Assembly (NCBI GenBank): GCA_031555935.1 | Contig: JAVBTX010000018.1 | Span: 28,099 to 92,098 of the forward strand | Direction: 5' to 3' | Source of the DNA: Roseburia_C sp031555935 | GTDB taxonomy: Bacteria > Bacillota > Clostridia > Lachnospirales > Lachnospiraceae | DNA length: 64,000 bases | Part shown: piece by piece, positions 50,963 through 57,430 of the stretch | Layout of the letters: each line of letters opens with the position of its first letter | Numbering within the stretch: the stretch's first letter is position 1 | Notes under the pieces: model-generated | Seen by the model: the letters and a program-made list of their open reading frames with translations, nothing else | The model's database searches: none | What the model was told of the DNA's origin: nothing | Program-made: the position numbers and the translations under genes

Positions 50963-52045
50963 ATGAGCAGAGTATACAACTTTTCTGCAGGACCGGCGGT
51001 GTTACCGGTAGAAGTTTTACAGGAAGCAGCAGACGAAATGCTGGATTATAAGGGCAGTGGAATGTCCGTTATGGAAATGAGTCATCGTTCAAAAGTGTAT
51101 GACACAATTATCAAAGAGGCAGAAGCTGATTTGAGAGAACTGATGAACATCCCGGATAATTATAAAGTATTATTTTTACAGGGTGGTGCATCCCAGCAGT
51201 TCGCGGCAATACCGATGAACTTAATGAAAAATAAAAAGGCTGCTTACATAGTAACCGGACAGTGGGCGAAAAAAGCATATCAGGAAGCAAAAATGTACGG
51301 CGAAGCGGTAGAAGTAGCTTCATCCGCTGATAAGACATTTTCCTATATTCCGGATTGCTCTGATTTAGACATTCCAGAAGATGCAGACTATGTTTATATC
51401 TGTGAAAACAATACCATTTACGGAACAAAATTCCAGGAACTGCCAAATACCAAAGGACATTTATTGGTATCAGATGTATCCTCTTGCTTCTTGTCAGAAC
51501 CAGTTGATGTAAGCAAATACGGCATTATCTATGGTGGTGTGCAGAAGAATATCGGACCGGCAGGTGTGGTAATTGCGATTATCCGTGAAGATTTAATTAC
51601 GGATGACGTGCTGCCAGGAACACCAACGATGCTAAAATTCAAAACTCAGGCAGATGAAGGTTCTCTCTACAATACCCCACCATGCTACGGAATCTATATC
51701 TGTGGTAAGGTCTTCAAATGGATTAAGAAAATGGGCGGACTTGATGCAATGAAACAGCACAACATCAAAAAAGCTGATATCTTATACAATTTCTTAGATG
51801 AAAGCAAAATGTTCAGCGGAACGGTTGTCAAAAAAGACCGTTCACTAATGAACGTGCCATTTGTAACCGGCAATGACGAATTAGATGCAAAATTTGTGAA
51901 GCAGGCACAAGCGGCTGGTTTTGAAAACTTAAAAGGACACCGTAGTGTAGGCGGTATGCGTGCATCTATCTACAATGCAATGCCAATTGAAGGTGTTGAA
52001 GCGTTAGTTGCATTTATGAAAAAATTTGAGGAGGAAAATGCATAA
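50963..52045 (+). CDS. serC: Phosphoserine aminotransferase
   Basis: A PLP enzyme of serine synthesis, converting 3-phosphohydroxypyruvate to phosphoserine. The ATG at 50963 has GAGGAGGA upstream; 360 residues. Motifs are YNFSAGPAVLPVEVLQEA at the N-terminus, FLQGGASQQFAAIPMNL near 73, the Schiff-base lysine in GGVQKNIGPAGV near 197, and GHRSVGGMRASIYNAMP near 330. Its stop overlaps the serA start (TAATG), indicating translational coupling. Confidence 0.96.
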   Translation: MSRVYNFSAGPAVLPVEVLQEAADEMLDYKGSGMSVMEMSHRSKVYDTIIKEAEADLRELMNIPDNYKVLFLQGGASQQFAAIPMNLMKNKKAAYIVTGQWAKKAYQEAKMYGEAVEVASSADKTFSYIPDCSDLDIPEDADYVYICENNTIYGTKFQELPNTKGHLLVSDVSSCFLSEPVDVSKYGIIYGGVQKNIGPAGVVIAIIREDLITDDVLPGTPTMLKFKTQADEGSLYNTPPCYGIYICGKVFKWIKKMGGLDAMKQHNIKKADILYNFLDESKMFSGTVVKKDRSLMNVPFVTGNDELDAKFVKQAQAAGFENLKGHRSVGGMRASIYNAMPIEGVEALVAFMKKFEEENA

Positions 52046-53208
52046 TGTTTAATTATACATGCTTGAATCCAATTGCCGATATCGGCTTGAATTTATTAAC
52101 GGATGAATACCAGAAGGTAGCTGATTTAAAAGATGCACAGGCGGCATTAGTAAGAAGTGCATCGGTTCATGATATGGAACTGCCAGAAGAATTATATGCC
52201 ATTGCCAGAGCAGGTGCAGGTGTTAACAATATTCCACTTGACAAATGTGCCGAGCAGGGTGTTGTTGTATTTAATACCCCAGGTGCAAATGCAAACGGTG
52301 TAAAAGAGTTGGTATTCGCCGGAATGCTAATGGCAGCCCGCGATATTACTGGTGGTATTGAATGGTGTAAAGGTCAGGTTGGCGTAGATACAGTTGCCAA
52401 AGATGCTGAAAATGCAAAAAAAGCTTTTGCTGGAACTGAAATTGCCGGCAAAAAGCTGGGCGTAATCGGACTTGGTGCCATTGGCGTATTAGTTGCCAAT
52501 GCCGCAACTCATATGGGTATGGAAGTATACGGATATGACCCATATATTTCCGTGGCCGCAGCTTGGAACTTATCAAGAAGCGTAAAACACGTCAGTGCCG
52601 TAGAAGATATTTACCGTGAATGTGACTACATTACCGTACACGTTCCGCTATTGGATTCGACCAATAAAATGATAAACCGAGAAGCAATGGCGCTGATGAA
52701 AGATACCGTTGTAATTCTGAACTTTGCCAGAGACTTGCTGGTTGACGAAGAAGAAATCGTGAAGGCATTAAAAGAAGGAAAAGTACGCAAGTACGTTTCA
52801 GATTTCCCTAATCCAACCACAGTTGGAGCTGAAGGCGTTATCTTGACACCACATATCGGTGCATCCACCGAAGAATCTGAGGATAACTGTGCAGTGATGG
52901 CAGTAAATGAGATTCGTGATTTTATGGAAAATGGTAACATCACCCATTCTGTCAACTACCCAGACTGTAACATGGGTGTTTGTAACGGTGCTGGTCGTGT
53001 TTTGGTTCTGCATCGGAATATAAAAGGAATGATAAGCCAATACACAACTGTTATGGGTGATGCGAATATTAACATTTCTGATATGACGAACAAGAGCAGA
53101 GGAGACTATGCATGTGCATTGTTAGATGTCGATGCCGAACTTACCCCAGAAGTTGTTGCAAAATTAAATGCAATTGAAGGTGTAATCAAAGTACGTGTTG
53201 TAAAATAA
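52045..53208 (+). CDS. serA: D-3-phosphoglycerate dehydrogenase with ACT domain
   Basis: Oxidises 3-phosphoglycerate to enter serine synthesis, with NAD. The 387-residue short form has the Rossmann loop LGVIGLGAIGVLVANAA near 137, the catalytic Arg in NFARDLLVDEEE near 230, His in ILTPHIGASTEESEDN near 270, and a C-terminal ACT domain (about 315-387) for likely serine feedback. The product of this gene feeds SerC. The final step, phosphoserine phosphatase, is not adjacent. Confidence 0.95.
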   Translation: MFNYTCLNPIADIGLNLLTDEYQKVADLKDAQAALVRSASVHDMELPEELYAIARAGAGVNNIPLDKCAEQGVVVFNTPGANANGVKELVFAGMLMAARDITGGIEWCKGQVGVDTVAKDAENAKKAFAGTEIAGKKLGVIGLGAIGVLVANAATHMGMEVYGYDPYISVAAAWNLSRSVKHVSAVEDIYRECDYITVHVPLLDSTNKMINREAMALMKDTVVILNFARDLLVDEEEIVKALKEGKVRKYVSDFPNPTTVGAEGVILTPHIGASTEESEDNCAVMAVNEIRDFMENGNITHSVNYPDCNMGVCNGAGRVLVLHRNIKGMISQYTTVMGDANINISDMTNKSRGDYACALLDVDAELTPEVVAKLNAIEGVIKVRVVK

Positions 53209-53220
53209 AAAAGAAACCAG

Positions 53221-53355
53221 AAAAGGCTGCCCGGGTGCAAAATCCTGTGACAGCCTTTTCCGAAAAGATGAAAAGGCTGTAGTGATTGCACGGCGGCAGA
53301 GTGGTAGATGTTGCTCTGCAACCTGCCGCCGGCAGGAATCTCGCAGGCGAGATTC
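53221..53355 (+). promoter_or_regulatory. Multi-hairpin leader between serA and the DUF1015 gene, with alternative pairings
   Basis: AAAAGGCTG (53221-53229) can pair with CAGCCTTTT (53251-53259), forming a terminator-like stem. The same CAGCCTTTT can instead pair with a second AAAAGGCTG (53271-53279), so the two stems exclude each other. Further on, CGGCGGCAG (53291-53299) pairs with CTGCCGCCG (53323-53331), and GAATCTCG (53336-53343) with CGAGATTC (53348-53355), all before the AAAGGAG site. This looks like an attenuator or switch, but no known riboswitch class is recognised. Confidence 0.55.
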
Positions 53356-53387
53356 ATATTATCAATTCAGACAAAAGGAGAAAAAAC

Positions 53388-54623
53388 ATGGCAGAAATTA
53401 AACCATTTTTATGTATTAGACCAGGTGAAGGCAAAGCTGATAAGATTGCCGCTTTACCATATGATGTGTATAACCGTGAAGAGGCAAAGGCAGTCGTAGC
53501 AGGCAATCCATTGTCCTTCTTAAATATTGACCGTGCCGAGACACAGTTTGATGATTCTGTGGATACTTATGCGCCAAAGGTTTACCAGAAAGCGCATGAC
53601 CTGCTTTGGAATATGATTGAGCAGGGAGATTTTATTCAGGAAAATAAACGCTGCTATTATGTATATGAACTGACAATGGATGGACGTTGCCAAACCGGTA
53701 TTACTGCTTGTGCATCGATTGACGACTATCAGAATCAGGTCATTAAAAAGCATGAAAACACCAGAGCTGACAAAGAGCAGGACCGTATCAATCATGTCAA
53801 TATTTGCAATGCTCAGACCGGACCAATTTTCTTGGCATACCGTTCCCATGAGGATATCAACCAAGTGGTAGCGGCAGCAAAGGAAAAGACGGCACTGTAT
53901 GATTTTACCGCTGAAGACGGTGTGCGCCATCGTGCTTTTTTAATTGATAATGATGCCGATATTCAAACGATTGAGCAAGTCTTTGCGGGAATTGGCGAAA
54001 TCTATATTGCCGACGGACACCATCGCGCAGCATCAGCAGCAAAGGTTGGTTTGTTGCGACGGGAAGAAAATCCGAACTACACCGGTACAGAAGAATTTAA
54101 CTATTTTTTATCGGTCCTATTTCCACATGACCAGTTGATGATTATGGATTATAACCGGGTCGTAAAAGATTTAAATGGTATGACCGAAGATATATTTTTG
54201 ACGAAGATGCAGGAGCTGTTTGACGTAAAAGAAATCGGTCAGGATGCCGAAGGACCAAAAGCCAAGGGTGAATTTACAATGTATCTGAGCGATAAATGGT
54301 ATCGCTGCCAGATTAAAGTTACTGACAAAAGCCAGGACCCAGTTGAGGGATTAGATGTTTCGGTATTACAGAACGTTTTATTGGCACCAGTGCTAGGCAT
54401 TGGCGACCCCAAAACCGATAGCCGGATTGATTTTGTTGGCGGAATCCGTGGACTAACCGAGCTAGAACGCCGTGTTCACAGCGATTGTAAAGTGGCATTT
54501 GCAATGTATCCAACTTCCATTGAGGAATTGTTTGATGTCGCTGATGCAAAACTGTTGATGCCACCGAAATCAACTTGGTTTGAACCAAAATTAAGAAGCG
54601 GATTATTTATTCACGCCCTTTAA
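53388..54623 (+). CDS. DUF1015 family protein linked to serine synthesis
   Basis: A 411-residue cytoplasmic protein of the DUF1015 family. Typical blocks are IRPGEGKADKIAALPYDVYNREEA near 10, NPLSFLNIDRAE near 44, KKHENTRADKEQDRINH near 120, YIADGHHRAASAAKV near 209 and MPPKSTWFEPKLRSGLF at the end. The function is not established, but the family commonly follows serC-serA in clostridia, which suggests a role in serine metabolism. Start set at 53388 because AAAAGGAG lies upstream and the family start is MAEIKPF-like; an upstream ATG would read through the leader hairpins. Confidence 0.85.
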   Translation: MAEIKPFLCIRPGEGKADKIAALPYDVYNREEAKAVVAGNPLSFLNIDRAETQFDDSVDTYAPKVYQKAHDLLWNMIEQGDFIQENKRCYYVYELTMDGRCQTGITACASIDDYQNQVIKKHENTRADKEQDRINHVNICNAQTGPIFLAYRSHEDINQVVAAAKEKTALYDFTAEDGVRHRAFLIDNDADIQTIEQVFAGIGEIYIADGHHRAASAAKVGLLRREENPNYTGTEEFNYFLSVLFPHDQLMIMDYNRVVKDLNGMTEDIFLTKMQELFDVKEIGQDAEGPKAKGEFTMYLSDKWYRCQIKVTDKSQDPVEGLDVSVLQNVLLAPVLGIGDPKTDSRIDFVGGIRGLTELERRVHSDCKVAFAMYPTSIEELFDVADAKLLMPPKSTWFEPKLRSGLFIHAL

Positions 54624-54633
54624 CAAAGGGCGT
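54613..54633 (+). terminator. Hairpin overlapping the DUF1015 stop codon
   Basis: ACGCCCTTT (54613-54621) pairs perfectly with AAAGGGCGT (54625-54633) around AAC. The stop codon lies within the stem and loop. There is no T-run, so read-through to the mscS gene is likely and the hairpin may only slow ribosomes or protect the 3' end. Confidence 0.7.
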
Positions 54634-54657
54634 GCTCTTAAAGAAAGGGTATTGATG

Positions 54658-55542
54658 ATGAACAACATTGAAATGGATGCCACTGAGGTATTCGCAAACA
54701 TTGAAAAGATAAAGGATATTGAGCCGGGTGCGATACAGACATATTTCAAGGGACTAGTGCCAGAAATATTAGCCTTTGCCATTCAAGTGCTGTTGGCATT
54801 TGTGGTATATCTAATTGGCGTGCAGGTGATTCGCTTTATCCGCAAATGCTTGAAAAAGGGTTTGGAGCGCAAAGAAGCTGACATTGGCTTGCGCCAGTTT
54901 TTGGATGCCTTGGCGAAGTATATTTGCTATTTTATCCTAGTTGCCATGATACTATCTATCTTTGGCATTGCCACAACATCAGCGGTAGCCGTACTTGGCT
55001 CGGTTGGTTTGACCGTGGGTCTGGCCTTGCAGGGCAGTCTGTCCAATTTTGCGGGTGGTGTTCTGATTTTGCTATTGCGCCCATTTAAAGTCGGCGATTA
55101 CATCATTGAGGACTCCCACAAAAATGAAGGAACCGTAACGGAAATATCGGTTTTTTATACAAAATTAAAAACAGTCGACAATAAAGTCATTATCATACCA
55201 AATGGTACACTAGCAAACAGCTCATTAACCAATGTAACGCACAGCGATAAACGGCGGGTCGATTTATCCGTTGGCATTTCCTATCAAGCAGATTTGAAAG
55301 TAGCCAAGAGTGTCATTTTAGCATTGTTAGAAGCAGAACCAAATCGTTTATCCGACGAACAGCCAGCCGTATTTGTTGCTGAGTTGACTGAAAACTGTGT
55401 CAAAATCGGTGCGAATGTTTGGGTTGCATCTGAGCACTATTGGGAAACGAAATGCCGTTTAATTGAAGAAATGAAGCTTTCTTTAGACAAAAATCACATC
55501 GATATTGCATTTCCGCAGATGGAAGTTCGTATGAAGGAATAA
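54658..55542 (+). CDS. mscS: MscS-family mechanosensitive channel
   Basis: A membrane channel that releases solutes during osmotic downshock. The 294-residue product has three membrane helices (about 27-55, 70-95 and the pore helix). The pore helix shows the MscS pattern VAVLGSVGLTVGLALQGSLSNFAGGVLILLLRPFKVGDYI at about 104-143, where Gly/Ala packing lines the pore. The beta domain continues with NKVIIIPNGTLANSSLTNVT. Start set at the third of three clustered start codons (TTG, ATG, ATG), given spacing from AAAGGG. Confidence 0.95.
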   Translation: MNNIEMDATEVFANIEKIKDIEPGAIQTYFKGLVPEILAFAIQVLLAFVVYLIGVQVIRFIRKCLKKGLERKEADIGLRQFLDALAKYICYFILVAMILSIFGIATTSAVAVLGSVGLTVGLALQGSLSNFAGGVLILLLRPFKVGDYIIEDSHKNEGTVTEISVFYTKLKTVDNKVIIIPNGTLANSSLTNVTHSDKRRVDLSVGISYQADLKVAKSVILALLEAEPNRLSDEQPAVFVAELTENCVKIGANVWVASEHYWETKCRLIEEMKLSLDKNHIDIAFPQMEVRMKE

Positions 55543-55582
55543 ATTCCCGAATAAATTCCCGAATAAAATTTACCACTACACA

Positions 55583-55611
55583 TTGACAAAATTTGGGAGA
55601 TATGCTACATT
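55583..55611 (+). promoter_or_regulatory. Promoter and leader of the cold-shock gene
   Basis: TTGACA (55583-55588) and TACATT (55606-55611), 17 bases apart. The leader of about 60 bases contains TGCACAA/TTGTGCA (55626-55641), a 7-bp hairpin, before AGGAGGAAGG. Long structured leaders are usual for csp genes. Confidence 0.7.
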
Positions 55612-55675
55612 AAAAATCGTAAACGTGCACAAAATTGTGCAATATTTAGTGTATATTTTTAGGAGGAAGGTATTT

Positions 55676-55876
55676 ATGCAAGGAACTGTAAAATGGTTTA
55701 ACGCAAAGAAGGGTTATGGATTTATTTCAGATGCCGATGGGAATGATGTATTTGTACATTTTTCAGCACTGAATATGGACGGGTTCAAGGAATTAAAAGA
55801 TGGTGAAGCCGTTGATTTCGAAGTTGTAGACGGGGATAAGGGACCGCAGGCTTCAAACGTGAGACGTTTGGCTTAG
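55676..55876 (+). CDS. csp: Cold-shock protein
   Basis: A 66-residue single cold-shock domain that binds single-stranded RNA or DNA. RNP1 is KGYGFISDADG and RNP2 is DVFVHFSAL. The ATG at 55676 follows AGGAGGAAGG and gives MQGTVKWFNAKKG, the standard start; longer in-frame readings begin in the promoter. It ends at its own terminator at 55910-55938. Confidence 0.97.
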   Translation: MQGTVKWFNAKKGYGFISDADGNDVFVHFSALNMDGFKELKDGEAVDFEVVDGDKGPQASNVRRLA

Positions 55877-55909
55877 GATAGGACAATTTCAAGGGGTAAT
55901 GATAACCGT

Positions 55910-55938
55910 GAGGGGGTGCGTATGTGCCTCCTCTTTTT
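55910..55938 (+). terminator. Terminator after csp
   Basis: GAGGGGGTGC (55910-55919) pairs with GTGCCTCCTC (55924-55933), with some G-T pairs, followed by TTTTT. Confidence 0.85.
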
Positions 55939-55962
55939 GTGTGGGAATTTTTGGGGGAGGGG

Positions 55963-56263
55963 AGGGGGCTGGGCATAGAAGTTATGAGGCAGTTTGCTGA
56001 GGACGCAGTTCATTTTTGCTCCGATGTACGATAATAAGAGGTTCTAAGTATCCCACTTTGATGTGTTGGCTGGGGACGCAAACGCCTTAGAGGCGCCTTC
56101 CGTGGCGCCCTGCGGCTTGTGCCGGCATCCGTGCCAAGCGTCATGAATGACACTACATTGACTGACTACGAATGGGATACTAAGAACCTCTAATTATCTC
56201 CCATAGTCACCAAAATGAACTGCGTCCTCAGCGAACTGCCAGCACAATTTTTGACAGCCCCCT
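55963..56263. repeat. Structured inverted-repeat element, copy A
   Basis: Most of the 581-base gap between csp and the next gene is this element. The outer arms 55988-56016 and 56212-56240 pair at 28 of 29 positions (the mismatch is a G-T in RNA), with a further 9-bp stem AGGGGGCTG/CAGCCCCCT at 55963-55971 and 56255-56263. The inner arms 56037-56055 and 56173-56191 pair at 18 of 19. The centre 56073-56135 is a GC-rich core with hairpins GCCT-TAG-AGGC, GGCGCC/GGCGCC, CGGC-TTGT-GCCG or GGCA-TCCG-TGCC. The core recurs, inverted, at 57155-57217. No ORF fits. The rest of the gap, to 56377, shows nothing else. Confidence 0.9.
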
Positions 56264-56377
56264 CATGCTACCCGAATATTTATCGAAACAAGCAAGGAAT
56301 GATAGCGCATTTGGAAGTGCACTTTATATGACAGATATGTTGCTATATTTTCATGATAGTGAAGCAAGTTCGAAATC

Positions 56378-56407
56378 TTGATTAGAGTGTTGATTGTATG
56401 GTATCAT
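56378..56407 (+). promoter_or_regulatory. Promoter of the GNAT gene between the two elements
   Basis: TTGATT (56378-56383) and TATCAT (56402-56407) with an 18-base spacer. It lies inside the segment bounded by copies A and B, so the gene carries its own promoter within that segment. Confidence 0.55.
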
Positions 56408-56457
56408 AGAGAGCAAATTGCAATATATGGAAAAATAGATAGAGGAAAAAGTTATTT

Positions 56458-56979
56458 ATGGAATTAGTGTTGATAAAGCCAGATTTGAAATACAAGAATA
56501 AATTTATGGAGATGTTATCTGAATTTAGAAAAGATGGTGGTTCGGTTCCGTTTGTCATGCATTTTAACAAAGACTCCTTTGAAGAAATTGTAAAAGCGGC
56601 AATTAACAATGAGAATGGAACGGATATTACGCCGAATATGGAACGTTCTACAACGTGGTGGTTAATGAATGATGAGGGACATATGTTGGGTATTATTAAT
56701 ATTCGTCACAGACTTAATGAATATCTTGAAAATTTTGGCGGACACATCGGTTATGGTATTCGACCGACAGAACGCAATAAAGGTTATGCCACAAAGATGC
56801 TGTCATTAGCATTAAAAAATGCAATGGAACTAGGAATTGATCAGGTTTTAATAACCTGTGGCGAGGACAATATTGCCAGTGCAAAGGTAATCCTGAAAAA
56901 CGGAGGAACATTTGAGGATACACGGGAGTATAACAGAAATATCGTAAACCGATATTGGATTAGCAATTTAAATGATTGA
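56458..56979 (+). CDS. GNAT-family N-acetyltransferase flanked by inverted elements
   Basis: A 173-residue acetyltransferase. The central strand is followed by GYGIRPTERNKGYATKML near 102-119, in which RNKGYA is the acetyl-CoA loop (Q/R-x-x-G-x-A). Motif B follows as CGEDNIASAKVILKNGGTFED. This matches the predicted small-molecule acetyltransferase group that includes RimJ-like and antibiotic-modifying enzymes; the substrate is unknown. GAGGAAAAA is the likely ribosome site, somewhat far from the ATG. The gene lies in a segment enclosed by two inverted structured repeats and has its own promoter and terminator, so it may be an accessory cassette. Confidence 0.85.
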   Translation: MELVLIKPDLKYKNKFMEMLSEFRKDGGSVPFVMHFNKDSFEEIVKAAINNENGTDITPNMERSTTWWLMNDEGHMLGIINIRHRLNEYLENFGGHIGYGIRPTERNKGYATKMLSLALKNAMELGIDQVLITCGEDNIASAKVILKNGGTFEDTREYNRNIVNRYWISNLND

Positions 56980-57002
56980 ATAAGTTCAAAACAAAACCAT
57001 GA

Positions 57003-57028
57003 GAGGGCGCCGTCGCCTTCTTTTTTTT
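57003..57028 (+). terminator. Terminator after the GNAT gene
   Basis: GAGGGCG (57003-57009) pairs with CGCCTTC (57014-57020), followed by eight T. Confidence 0.85.
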
Positions 57029-57070
57029 GTGAAGGGTATGTGTAGAGAGAGCGAGAATGTTTGGCTGTCG

Positions 57071-57300
57071 GATTACAGAACGGGGCGGGCATTTTGGTGA
57101 CTTGGGAGAGAATTAGAGATTCTTAGTATCCCATTAAAAAACCAGCAATGTGACGGCACGGATGCCGGCACAAGCCGCAGGGCGCCATGGAAGGCGCCTC
57201 TAAGGCGTTTGCGTCCCACCGCCATACATCTTCAATTGGGATACTTAGAACCTCTTATTCTCATACATCGGAGCCAAAATGCCCGCCCCGTTCTGTAATC
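57071..57300. repeat. Structured inverted-repeat element, copy B (opposite orientation to copy A)
   Basis: This fills the middle of the 451-base gap before the M16C gene. The outer arms 57071-57097 and 57274-57300 are perfect complements over 27 bases, but their sequence (GATTACAGAACGGGGCGGGC at the left) is unrelated to the arms of copy A apart from the innermost CATTTT/AAAATG. The inner arms 57115-57133 and 57237-57255 pair at 17 of 19. The core 57155-57217 is the reverse complement of the copy A core with one difference in 63. The linkers between inner and outer arms also match copy A in inverted order (CTCCGATGTA on one side, AGTCACC on the other). No ORF fits. Confidence 0.9.
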
Positions 57301-57430
57301 TGACTGTCATAACCTTCCCCTCTCAACATATTCCCCCTTTCTTTTCTAAAAAATTTAGCGTATAATCATAAATAGTTTTGTATTGGAAATAATAGTAAAA
57401 AAGTAGAAAAAATTTCGGAGGAAATCACTA

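Noticed and set aside
55963..57300. IS element encoding its own transposase
   Set aside because: Neither copy holds an ORF of any length resembling a transposase, and the only gene between them is an acetyltransferase.
55877..57430. tRNA or other known RNA gene in the csp-M16C region
   Set aside because: No cloverleaf, CCA end or other familiar RNA pattern fits; the structures found are long inverted repeats.
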